Below are positions 1-8,654 of a stretch of 64,000 nucleotides of DNA, one piece after another (position 1 is the stretch's first letter; each line of letters starts with the position of its first letter). Under the pieces are notes generated by a model. That model was not told the origin of the DNA. It did no database searches and was given only the letters and a program-made list of their open reading frames with translations. The position numbers were made by a program, and so were the translations under genes. This stretch comes from Conchocele bisecta (taxonomy: Eukaryota; Mollusca; Bivalvia; Lucinida; Thyasiridae), in assembly GCA_029237695.1 (NCBI GenBank), contig CM055266.1, forward strand, positions 8,883,805-8,947,804, read 5' to 3'.

Positions 1-95
1 ATTAACCTTAACCAAGGTTGAGTAAAAACCTTAACCAAGGGGAATTAAGAAAGTAATTTAAGGTTAAATGTAGGTCAAGGTCAAATACAGTCGTT
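1..95. repeat. Partial unit of satellite A
   Basis: These bases carry the words AACCTTAACCAAGG and GGTCAAGGTCAAAT, which are found in every unit of the satellite at 1.9-3.0 kb and 28.5-29.9 kb. It looks like a truncated unit running off the left edge of the window. No coding potential is visible. Confidence 0.7.
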
Positions 96-99
96 TCTG

Positions 100-590
100 T
101 CAAAATGTTCCGGGTTTATACGTGCACAAAGTGTTGTGCGTTGCGTATCCGTGGAGTTTCAGTTAGTTGCGTTTCAAACCGTGTGTCGTCTACGTGTAAT
201 ACGTTTTCGGCCATGCGTTACGTTTCCCCACTCTTGCGCATGCGCGAAAGTCGAACAAACCGTGTTCAACGCATTGAGTTTCAAAAGCGTGTAATCCGTG
301 TACAACGGTTGTAAACGTATACAACGGTTGTAAACAACACATTGAGTTTCAAAAGCGTGTAATCCGTGTACAACGGTTGTAAACGTATAAAACGGTTGTA
401 AACGTTTACAACGCTAAGGTAAACCGTTTAAACGATTTAACGCTTTCTTTGACGAACGGTTAAACGCTTCTACATGTACACAGCACCGTACAGATGAAAC
501 TGTGTTATACGTATAACATGTTTCCACGGGTTTTAACGCATTACACGTTTTGGTATGCCAACCGTGTATCGCGTAGAATGCCCATGCTCA
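100..590. repeat. Low-complexity region of short palindromic words (ACAACGGTTGT, GTGTAATCCGTG)
   Basis: A few words (ACAACGGTTGTAAACG, GTGTAATCCGTGTACA, CGTTTACAACG) recur, some as perfect dyads. The open frames here lack any recognisable domain. The same vocabulary returns at 1380-1860, so both stretches appear to be one degenerate satellite or one element split by other sequence. Confidence 0.6.
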
Positions 591-1289
591 GATCGTTCTT
601 CGTGTGTGTATATATACTTCTAGACTGTAGGGCTTCTAAAATTTTCAGTTTTCCGGTTCTGGACCGATTTTTGAACTCTCAGACCGATTGAGATTTGAAA
701 ACTAGTCTTAAAAATCTGTCCGAGAAAAATTGCCAGCTATGAACATGATAAACCTTGTAAATTTACCGGTTTTGACCACCAAGTAATTTATGACACATAT
801 CCGCGGGCCATATCCGTGTTAAACCAGTGTGCAGCTCGCTGTGTATTCAGTTTCTCCAAATATCGATTTTTCTTAACACACGCGTGGGACAGGTGTATAG
901 CGGATTAGTGACTGAAATAGACTAGCTTCAGCGTGAAGATACGAGAGTTCCTAGACTCGCCATTTCTGATGATGTTGAAATAAAATAAAGAAATCATGCA
1001 CTGTGTTCATCTGTGTTCGTAATATTTAACCCCAAGTAACTGACACGGACTATCGGCCCGGGCTATTCCATATTAAGTTAGGAACTGTTACATTGCGCTG
1101 TATTAGTGGTCATTTTTGTGTATATAAAATGTACATGTACGTAGGAATGCCGCAGATCCTGATGAGCCGGCTCACGTGATCTACAATTCGCAAACAGTTT
1201 GATAAACGACAAGGTACATATGTCGTGTTAAAAGCGTGACTCATTAGGCATCAGGGATTAGGGATCAATTGAAGTGCTAAATCACACCG
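591..1289. other. Intergenic or intronic sequence without a supported gene
   Basis: No conserved frame or long repeat is seen. A small piece at about 1142-1200 carries the words CAGATCCTGATGAGCCGG and GATCTACA, which belong to the palindromic family G found at 5.9, 6.8, 8.5 and 45.6 kb. Confidence 0.5.
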
Positions 1290-1379
1290 CCGATGTACTT
1301 TGAACTCGATCTGAGGGTATGTATTCACGATATTTTAAAAGGGATGAAACAAAGACGCCTCGAAGCGATCGGGGCCGAA

Positions 1380-1787
1380 CAGGTATTCGCGTTAAAACGT
1401 GTAACCGTGTACACGTTTTCAACGCTTTTTTCATATAGCTACACGCTTCCAGGTAAAGCGTTGTACACGTTTCAACTCTTTCACCTCGCTACATATGTAT
1501 ACGCCAAAGCGTGTTATACGCCTTGAAGCTAAACGTATTACACGCTTTAAAACTAAACGGTTTGACAAGTGTATTACACGTGACGAACCGATTTATACGT
1601 TTAAAAAACGTATACAACGCTTTTAAACTAAACGGTTTGACAATGTGTATTACACGTGTACGAACTGTATTATACGTTTAAACAACGTATACATACAACG
1701 CTTTTAAACTAAACGGTTTGACAATGTGTATTACACGTGTACGAACCGTATTATACGTTTAAACAACGTATACAACGCTACAGCAAA
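1380..1787. repeat. Tandem repeat, about 75-80 bp unit, three copies plus flanking word-rich DNA
   Basis: The word AAACTAAACGGTTTGACA starts at about 1550, 1625 and 1705. Each time it is followed by a GTATTACACG word, a GAACCG-type word and CGTTTAAACAACGTATAC. Copies differ by small indels. The DNA before 1550 uses the same words in a less ordered way. Confidence 0.75.
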
Positions 1788-1788
1788 C

Positions 1789-1843
1789 CGTTGCGTTCGC
1801 GTTGCGTTCGCGTTGCGTTCGCGTTGCGTTCGCGTTGCGTTCG
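1789..1843. repeat. Five perfect copies of 11-bp minisatellite CGTTGCGTTCG
   Basis: The 11-mer CGTTGCGTTCG is repeated head to tail five times and is followed by a broken sixth copy. Because 11 is not a multiple of 3, all frames stay open with a repeated Val-Ala-Phe-Ala-Leu-Arg type peptide. The overlapping short ORFs here are artefacts. Confidence 0.9.
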
Positions 1844-1904
1844 CGTTGAGTTTTCAAGTGTTGTCTACGGTGGAACAAAAACGGAGACTGCACTGTATAG
1901 GTCA

Positions 1905-3030
1905 GGGGTTGTTGATGTACATCACTAGGAGATGAAGTTGACCAAGTATGGTTGGTGTAGGGCCATGAGTATTCCATCTACAAGCTTGACTAAAAACCTT
2001 AACCAAAGAGAATTAAGTAAGTAATTCAAGAGGAAATGTAGGTCAAGGTCAAATATAGATCAGGGGTTATTGATGTACATCACTATGAGAAAAGGTTGTC
2101 CAAGTATGGTGTCTGTATGCACAATAGTATTCCATGTACAAGCTTGAGTAAAAAGCTTAACCAAGGTCGAGTAAAAACCTTAACCAAGGGGAATTAAGTA
2201 AGTAATTCAAGGTTAAATGTAGGTCAAGGTCAAATATAGGTGAGGGGTTGTTGATGTACATCACTAGGAGATGAAGTTGTCCAAGTATGGTTGGTGTAGG
2301 GCCAGGAGTATTCCATCTACAAGCTTGACTAAAAACGTTAACCAAGGGGAATTAAGTAAGTAATTCAAGAGGAAATGTAGGTCAAGGTCAAATATAGATC
2401 AGGGGTTGTTGATGTACATCACTAGGAGATGAAGTTGTCCAAGTATGGTGGGTGTAGGCCAGTAGTATTCCATATAGAAGGTTGACTAAAAACCTTAACC
2501 AAAAGGAATTAAGTAAGTAATTGAAGAGGAAATGTAGGTCAATGTCAAATATAGATCAGGGGTTATTGATGTACATACCTATGAGAAAAGGTTGTCGAAG
2601 TATGGTGTCTGGATGCGCAATAGTATTCAATGTACAAGCTTGAAAAAAGACCTTAACCAAGGTTGACTAAAAACCTTAACCAAGGGGAATTAAGTAAGTA
2701 ATTCAAGAGGAAATGTAGGTCAAGGTCAAATATAGATGAGGGGTTATTGATGTGCATCACTAGGAGATGAAGTTGTCCAAGTATGGGTGGGTGTAGGCCA
2801 GTAGTATTGCATATACAAGCTTGACTAAAAACCGTAACCAAGGTTGACTAAAAACCTTAACCAAGGGGAATTAACCAAGTAATTCAAGAGGAAATGTAGG
2901 TCAAGGTCAAATATAGATCAGGGGTTATTGATGTACATCACTAGGAGATGAAGTTGTCCAAGTATGGTGGGTGTAGGGCCAGTAGTATTCCATATACAAA
3001 CTTGACTAAAAACCTTAACCAAGGCGTGAC
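1905..3030. repeat. Satellite A array, copy 1 (about seven units of 155-180 bp)
   Basis: The words AGGGGTTGTTGATGTACATC, AGATGAAGTTGTCCAAGT, CTTGACTAAAAACC and GGTCAAGGTCAAATATAG recur in order about seven times. Unit length varies because the AACCTTAACCAAGG segment is duplicated in some units. The same array recurs at 28.5-29.9 kb. Each unit carries one TCAAGGTCA, which is the extended nuclear-receptor half-site. Confidence 0.9.
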
Positions 3031-3097
3031 GCCGACGCCGACGCCGACGTGACAACATAAGCTCTACTTATTCTTCGAATAGTCGAGCTAAAAATGG
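3024..3097. repeat. Right edge of the satellite A element (GACGCCGACGCC tract and tail)
   Basis: The array ends in a short GACGCC run, followed by the words ACAACATAAGCTCTACTT and CGAATAGTCGAGCTAAAAAT. The same edge appears at 31885-31957 after the second array, so it is a true element boundary. Here the boundary falls only about a dozen bases from the exon 2 splice donor of the Vac8-like gene. Confidence 0.7.
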
Positions 3098-3109
3098 CCG
3101 GGTACCTAC

Positions 3110-3232
3110 TTTTGGCGCTGATCTCGGAGTAGCAGAGGGCCGCGGACCGCTGGAGGTCCTCGTTGTCGGAGTATGTGAGGATACTGAGGGCCCGCACGTG
3201 CTCCCCGTCCAACACCGGGCTCGTTGTCTGCT
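3110..3232 (-). CDS. Vac8-like armadillo-repeat protein, coding exon 2 (partial gene)
   Basis: This 123-nt exon encodes about 41 residues, the length of one armadillo repeat, with the core SDNEDLQRSAALCYSEIS. That core closely resembles the first ARM repeat of yeast Vac8, a vacuolar membrane adaptor in vacuole inheritance, fusion and the Cvt/autophagy pathway. Reading on the minus strand, a pyrimidine-rich acceptor ending TATTACAG precedes the exon and a GTAGGT donor follows at 3109. The exon begins with two bases that complete the codon left by exon 1 (phase 1), so the two exons join in frame. It ends in phase 1, so another exon must follow to the left; I could not find it in bases 1-3100. 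The function in this animal is inferred from fungal Vac8. The match to the ARM/Vac8 family is good, but orthology is untested. Confidence 0.65.
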
Positions 3233-3898
3233 CTGTAATACAGAGGGCAGAGCTCCAGATAAGCTGCTTATTGGCGTATTTTACGCACTTACTTTAGCTT
3301 AATATGCATTGATTATCAACATTAGGAGCAAAAAATACTCACAGCAATGTGACAATACGCAATGATTTTCAAATCGAGTAATACTGTAATAAAATTAAAA
3401 ATTTACTTAGTTGAGCTGCAAAATGCTTTTTGCAGCTCAACTAAGTAAATTTGTAACTGTATTACAGTATAAATAAGTGAATAAGTAATAACACACTCAA
3501 ATAAGTGAATGTATAAACTTGTTTTATGTTTTTTTATTATTTCTTCCCCATTTAATAATGAAGAAAATCAATAATCCATTTGTAAAAATAAAATACGCAT
3601 TTAATTTGAAATCCGGGGGCGCAATACCCTTTAGAGGCAAAACTGATTCAACAACAAGTATCGCAAAGATTGGACCGACGGTAGTCGAGTTATCACACGA
3701 AATACGCAAGAAACATCTATTTTTAGCACCCTTGACCTTGACGAGACAAAACCTTCATTCAATAGGGTTCTTCCCATGGTAGATATCGATGCACATCTGA
3801 AGTATCACAAAGATTCGACAGATAGTTGAGTTGTCCCATGGAAACAAAAGAAATGCGCAATATACCATCTGTCGAATGGAAACGAATATGAATCTCCT
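3233..3898. mobile_element. First intron: palindromic MITE centred near 3425 and unassigned AT-rich DNA
   Basis: Bases 3399-3423 and 3427-3451 form a near-perfect 25-bp hairpin (AAATTTACTTAGTTGAGC and its complement), extended by outer arms ATACTGTAAT/ATTACAGTAT at about 3381 and 3461. AGAGCTCCAGATAAGCTG at 3250 and again at 4748 is the end motif of another MITE (compare 32.95 kb). No gene is seen in the remainder. Confidence 0.65.
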
Positions 3899-4139
3899 GT
3901 AGCCTATTTCACCAACATTGCAAAATATACGTATCTAGCAAAGTATACTTTGAGGGATAAATTTTCAATTTAATGATAAATTTATTAATTTTTATTATAC
4001 TGAATTTAATGTAATATCTTCAGTATAATAATTCTTTTTTTTCTATATGACATAATGCATTTCGGGAAAAATAAATGATTACTCCCTCAAAGTATACTTT
4101 GCTAGATAAGTATACTTTGCAATTTTGATGAAATTGACA
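3899..4139. mobile_element. MITE family 1, copy in the Vac8-like intron
   Basis: The terminal inverted repeats read TAGCCTATTTCACCAAC on the left and its degenerate complement on the right. Both are followed by AAGTATACTTTG repeats and an internal palindrome around TTATTATACTGAATTTA. Other copies are at 6290-6582, 12375-12697 and 33843-35098. There is no coding capacity. Confidence 0.8.
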
Positions 4140-4239
4140 ACAGGTGAAGTCTCAAGGTTGTAGTCAATTTATTGCATACTGACAAACAGGTGGAGAGGGC
4201 AAACACTGTATGCCCCCAACAGGAATAATATTAATTCTT

Positions 4240-4322
4240 CATGCCTCGGGCGGGCACTGAACCCAGAACCATCGGTATTGAAGTCCAATACTCTAACCAT
4301 TAAACAATCAAGCCATCACTAG
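4240..4322 (-). repeat. tRNA-like promoter segment, probably a SINE head
   Basis: On the minus strand this reads as a degenerate tRNA: an A-box-like TTAATGGTTAGAGTA, an anticodon-arm-like dyad TATTGGACTTCAATA and a B-box-like GGTTCTGGGTTCAGTGCC. The acceptor stem does not pair well, so a working tRNA gene is unlikely. A tRNA-derived SINE fits better. Confidence 0.4.
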
Positions 4323-4469
4323 ACAGATGAAGTGAGAAAAGCTAAACAGAATTTATGACTTCCATTTAAACCATTACACTTGGGACGCCACATGACATTT
4401 CCAGAATAAGAAAACAAAAACACGCCCATCAATACCATGTCCCTTCATTCCCCCAATATCACTGGTGCT

Positions 4470-4745
4470 GTACTCCGCACCAGTGAAAAATGTTTCATGT
4501 CGAAATGTAATAAGGCCAGATTCCGGACAAATTCCTATCCAGCTGCATGCAGAGGATGCTGCATAAGCATAGTTTTTTGTCTAGTAACCAGTGCAAAGTT
4601 CTTGCGCTGGTTACGAGACGAAAAATATGTATATGTAGAGCCGAGTGGAATCCCATCAGGAAACCGGTGCATTTTTCGATGTGAAACATTTTATGCGGTC
4701 GCAGAGTACAGAACCAGTATGGGACATTTTATCACATTTAAAACA
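4470..4745. mobile_element. Imperfect inverted-repeat element
   Basis: The left arm contains AAAAATGTTTCATGTCGAAA. The right arm contains its degenerate complement (TTTTTCGATGTGAAACATTT), with a second inner pair around CCAGTGCAAAG/CTTGCGCTGG. Size and structure fit a decayed MITE. The two ORFs over it lie on opposite strands of the palindrome and are not genes. Confidence 0.5.
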
Positions 4746-4879
4746 AGCCAGAGCTCCAGATAAGCTGCCTATTTGAGTAAATAACCAATTAAAATTGCCA
4801 AAAATCCAATTGAAATCAGAAGTAGCGAGTATCAAAAATCAATAACACAATTTGTGGTACCTTTATCATGCTACAGAAA

Positions 4880-5050
4880 ACAATAACCAGACCACAAATA
4901 TGGCATATTTCTTTTATTTTCCATGAAAACACATCTTGGTGTTTCATTAGCATTGTCTCCAAGGATACAATTCTAATGAAATGTCAAGACATGTTTTCAT
5001 TTCGAAGCAAACTATTCAATAATTGCTGTTTGTTGATGTGTAAACAGTAG
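4880..5050. mobile_element. Hairpin MITE family D, degenerate copy
   Basis: AACACATCTTGGTGTTTCAT and ATGAAATGTCAAGACATGTT form imperfect inverted arms around a short loop. Better copies of the same hairpin (CTTGGAATTTCATTAGAAT) lie at 37265-37395 and about 32430-32500. Confidence 0.55.
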
Positions 5051-5164
5051 AGTGATTTTATTTTACCCAATTAAAATATTGAAATACCCAATTGCTTCAG
5101 ATATGATGGAGTGAAAATACTTTTTTTACTAATTCCTTATCTGGTGCCCTGCCAGCTGTGATAA

Positions 5165-5470
5165 AATATGTCCCACACTGAATGATCAGATACAGGTTTA
5201 TCATCCAGACTGATCAACCAAGTCAATACACATGTAGCTGATATTGGAGAAACGGGGCTTATTAGATTTGTGGCCAGTGTAGCTCCTGATCAAATAGCAC
5301 AATCATATATCTAAATTGCTTGTCAGAAGCATGACGGGAGTTTCATCGATGGATGACAAGACGTTTCAGATGAAATGGAGAACAGTGCAGATCCTCATTA
5401 GACTGTGCGGATGCTCAGGCTGATGTGGATCTACACTGGCCGAAAACCCATAAGCCCCAGAGACGGTTCA
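5165..5470. repeat. Dispersed repeat family S, copy 1
   Basis: The segment carries GACCAGTGTAGCTCCTGATC-like and AGCATGACGGGAGTTTCAT words, then CAGTGCAGATCCTCATTAG and GGATCTACACTGGCC as a long imperfect palindrome. It matches 11890-12150 in order and spacing, and partly 36965-37080. Confidence 0.65.
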
Positions 5471-5575
5471 AATGAGTGGGAACAACATACACCTTTATCG
5501 AGAAATAAACAAAATAATTATATTTTTTTCAAAAAAAATATCGCATCCATGACTGAAATGGGTTAAGTAACATAC

Positions 5576-5813
5576 CATCTTCCAAGTATCGCAGTAAGTT
5601 CTGTACGGCTATCCGTTCACCGTCCAGTAACACGGTGCTGAATTCCGACTCGCCATTAAACGAACTTGACCTTCGACTTGTCTCCGATTGTCCCGGGTAA
5701 CACCCGCAAGTCACACAACACAAGCAGTAGTCCAGGATTTTCTTGAGAATCTCAATAACTTCATCCACGGGGTTGGGTTTCGGCCTCTCGATCCTAATGT
5801 CGAATTTCTCCAT
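5576..5813 (-). CDS. Vac8-like armadillo-repeat protein, coding exon 1 with start codon
   Basis: Translation from the ATG at 5813 gives 79 codons plus one base. The N-terminal half has a cysteine cluster (Cys 30, 32, 33, 36, 38), a plausible S-acylation patch; yeast Vac8 is also lipid-anchored by N-terminal cysteines, although no Gly2 myristoylation site is seen here. The exon ends with GERIAVQNLLRYLED, which aligns with the EREAVTLLLGYLED segment that opens the yeast ARM domain. A strong GTATGT donor follows at 5575. Upstream, an acceptor ending ATTCCAG at 5826 suggests a spliced 5' UTR, so the exon as transcribed is probably 5576-5825. The intron to exon 2 is 2,343 bp and is filled with MITEs. 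Gene identity is inferred from two exons only. Confidence 0.65.
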
Positions 5814-5879
5814 CACGGAAGACGTCTGGAATGTAGCACGAGTAAGCCTACGGGTACCTATAAACAACCAATTCCTTTC

Positions 5880-6119
5880 TGAACACTTTCACCCCTAAGT
5901 AACTGGAATGGATGTATTTGCACATGTTAATTTTCTGACCATTCCAATTGTCAAAAAAATTATTTTTTGAAAAGAATTATTTATTTTCGAAAAAAAAAAA
6001 AAAAAAAATTACTGGCAAAAAGTGCAGATCTTGATGAGACGGCTCGTCACGAGCCAGCTCATCTGGATCTACACTGTTTGCAAATCCGCTATAGAGGTCT
6101 GTAGTGTTGAAAGGGTTAA
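5880..6119. mobile_element. MITE family G, copy 1
   Basis: Ends are CACTTTCACCCCTAAGTAAC on the left and GTAGTGTTGAAAGGGTTAA on the right. The centre is a palindrome of GATGAGACGGCTCGTCACG and its complement. Related copies are at 6779-7026, 8520-8640 and, inverted, 45628-45863. A poly-A run sits at 5990-6008. Confidence 0.7.
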
Positions 6120-6289
6120 TGCACTTCCTGCAACAGACAGATTTGAATCAGTTCTCACCATTATCCATACAGTAAAGCCAACATCTGCACACACCTTAGA
6201 GAAAGATGAGCCAGCTCGTAATGATTGGTGACTGGGTAGAATCAGTCTGTGCACCGGGTTGGGAGAATTATAAATTCAGAACTAGATCA

Positions 6290-6582
6290 GTAGCCTATTT
6301 CATCAACATTGCAAAGTATACTTTAGTAGCAAAGTATACTTTGAGGGAGAAATTTTCAATTTTATGATAAATTTATTAATTTTTATTATACTGAATTTAT
6401 AACATTATCACAGCCATTTGTAATAAATTCAGTATAATAATTCTGCATACTTTTAATCATGAAATATATGCATTTGTTAGTTCTATATGAAATAATGCAT
6501 TTCAGGAAAAATAAATGATTACTCCCTCAAAGTATACTTTGCTAGTAAAGTATACTTTGCAATGTTTATGAAATAGGCTACT
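6290..6582. mobile_element. MITE family 1, copy 2
   Basis: Nearly perfect terminal inverted repeats of about 35 bp (AGCCTATTTCATCAACATTG and its complement) enclose AAGTATACTTTG blocks and a central palindrome around ATTATACTGAATTTA with GCTATGATAATG-like loop words. Confidence 0.85.
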
Positions 6583-6639
6583 GGTGCCAAACAACTAACC
6601 TTAGCCAAATGTGGATGCCATTAATGAGCTGCCGGCTAA

Positions 6640-6778
6640 AGAAAATGGACATTAAGACACAATGCGACCAGCTTAGCCCCAGATCAGATTGCACATCAGC
6701 CGAGGCGCAGTCTAATCGTTGCCTACACTGTTTGCCAATCTTCCAATCAAGCATTGTGCCACTGACCAGTCTGTAATT
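6640..6778. repeat. Segment duplicated at 7027-7135
   Basis: CAGATTGCACATCAGCCGAG, GGCGCAGTCT and TTGCCAATCTTCCAA occur at about 6685-6760 and again at 7045-7110, on either side of the MITE G copy at 6.8-7.0 kb. This is a short local duplication. Confidence 0.6.
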
Positions 6779-7026
6779 AACCCTTTCACCCCTAAGTAAC
6801 TGGAATGGATTTTAATATGTTATTTTGCAACAAATCCAATCATCACAAAATGGTTTTCAAACTAGTCAATTTATGACAGGGGGGGGGGATGTTATTGCTC
6901 TCAAAAATATGAAAATTACTTGCAAAAAGTGCAGATCCTGATGTGACGGCTCGTCACGAGCAGACTCATCTAGATCTACACTGTTTGCCAATACCACTAT
7001 ACAGGCCTGTCGTGTTGAGAGGGTTA
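6779..7026. mobile_element. MITE family G, copy 2
   Basis: It has the same two unlike ends as copy 1 (AACCCTTTCACCCCTAAGT and GTGTTGAGAGGGTTAA) and the central GACGGCTCGTCACGAG palindrome. A nine-base G run is present at about 6881. Confidence 0.7.
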
Positions 7027-7138
7027 AAACACAATGCGACCCAGATCAGATTGCACATCAGCCGAGGCGCAGTCTGATCATAGCCTACAATGTTTGCCAA
7101 TCTTCCAAACAAACATTGTGCCACTGACCTATCTGTGA

Positions 7139-7352
7139 GTAACCCTAACACTGCTGAATTAAATGTTGTCGTCTGCTGTTTATATTTTATTTTCCATTTT
7201 TCTTATCAAAAACATTGTTTGGCAGCACTTCAGAATCATTTCCAATGGAAATGATTCTAAAGTGCTGCCAAACCATGTTTTTATTAAGAATAAAGACAAA
7301 ATATTAAAATACAGCAGACGACAATTTTTGTTTCCCCGTTCTAAAGGTTAAT
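7139..7352. mobile_element. MITE family 2 (CGTCTGCTG hairpin), copy 1
   Basis: The ends are TTGTCGTCTGCTG and CAGCAGACGACAA. The arms GTTTGGCAGCACTTCAGAATC / GATTCTAAAGTGCTGCCAAAC meet at the dyad TTTCCAATGGAAA. The whole element can fold into one long hairpin. Other copies are at 15.0, 16.3, 18.0, 18.2, 18.7, 20.6, 28.3 and 45.4 kb. Confidence 0.85.
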
Positions 7353-7615
7353 GAGCACATAGAATAATCAGAATCTACAATGGTCACTAATGTTGAAAGG
7401 TTCAATTTAATAATCAGCAGTAACAACCCAAATGCCACAGCGTCCCTTTTGTAAGTCGGGGTTAAATATGAAGGTTGTTCAAATATGTCATGTCACATTG
7501 TCCCGCATGTCTGGGTCCATTAATCCCAGCAAAGTCTCCATGATGTCTGAAGGACATACAGGCTTCCAGCTGAGGTAAGGAACCATACTATGGAAGCGTC
7601 ATCGTGCCAATGTTA
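7353..7615. other. No gene or repeat recognised
   Basis: Unassigned sequence. No dyad of note and no coherent frame were found. Confidence 0.4.
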
Positions 7616-7617
7616 AA

Positions 7618-7715
7618 ATATATTTATCTCATCTCCTAATTAGGAGATAGTACATGTAACTCCTAATTAGAAGATAGTATCTGATCTCCTAATTAGGACT
7701 TCGGATCTTGTTTTC
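7618..7715. repeat. Repeated dyad CTCCTAATTAGGAG
   Basis: The perfect palindrome CTCCTAATTAGGAG and close variants (ACTCCTAATTAGAAG, TCTCCTAATTAGGAC) occur three times within 100 bp, spaced about 30-35 bp. Confidence 0.7.
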
Positions 7716-7799
7716 TTAGTTAGATCATATCCAAGCTATCTAGTCAGGTTTCGGAGTCGATTTCCAAATTTTTTCGTTTTTTGACTCCTCCCACACTTC

Positions 7800-8025
7800 C
7801 TTACCACTTTTTCCCCCATGTTAAATTCCCATAGACAAATCAATTTTTCGTAATAAAATCAATTTTTCGTAATAAAATCAATATTTGACCGAATTTCACG
7901 AAATAAAAAGAAGGCTCATTCTTAAATTGTCCTTTAATTTAATATTATCGAAAATAATATTGTTTTTGAATTGTCTATATAGCCGTAAAATTTGAGCAGC
8001 TTTCGTGAAACAGACTATAGTGACA
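7800..8025. mobile_element. Half copy of inverted-repeat element P
   Basis: The sequence from CCCCATGTTAAATTCCC through AATCAATTTTTCGTAATAA and ACGAAATAAAAAGAAGG to GCTTTCGTGAAACAGAC matches the right half of the full element at 42714-43232 in the same order. The left half is missing. Confidence 0.65.
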
Positions 8026-8270
8026 AACATCATCAGCTTAATTAATTCTGTCCATTCACATGTTTTATTTCTAAAATATGTAATCCAGAATTTATGCATT
8101 TTTTTTAATCCTCTGACACAAGAATTCACCGACAGTTGAATGACAACACTGTAATATTGACTAATTCACAAGATTTAATTGCGTATTAAATATGAAAATG
8201 TTCACGAAGATGACATTTTTTGGCAGTTTTGTGCTGTTTTACATAAATTAATTGACAGAATTGTGTTTTA

Positions 8271-8645
8271 CCCTTTCACCTCAAACTGTAACTGAAATGG
8301 AATTTTCCATGGGAATACTTACACTATTCCATTGATTAGCAAACCGGTAATTCGACAAAGTACATATACTTTTGAGAAGTAAAAACAAGAAAATGTGGCC
8401 ACAGATGGAAGATTGGAGAAACTTCATCAAACTTCTTGGCTGGAAGCACAGACACACACACGTACACACAATCCAAGCGCTATACAAATGTACATGTAGT
8501 ATATGTGTAACATGAATGGGTTAACCCTTTCAATAATAGAGATTGGCAAATATTCCTAATATCGGCAAACGGTGTAGATCATGATGAGCCGGCTCGTAAC
8601 GAGCCGTCTCATCAAGATCTGCACCAGTTGTAGACATTTTTTAAA
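8271..8645. mobile_element. MITE family G relatives, including a long palindrome at 8570-8632
   Basis: ACCCTTTCACCTCAAAC at 8272 and GAATGGGTTAACCC at 8514 are family G ends. The second unit contains GATGAGCCGGCTCGTAACG and its complement, forming an almost perfect 50-bp hairpin. Confidence 0.6.
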
Positions 8646-8654
8646 TTATATAAA

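Noticed and set aside
4240..4322. Functional tRNA gene
   Set aside because: Only A-box-like and B-box-like parts and one stem are present, and the acceptor stem does not pair. A SINE head is more likely.
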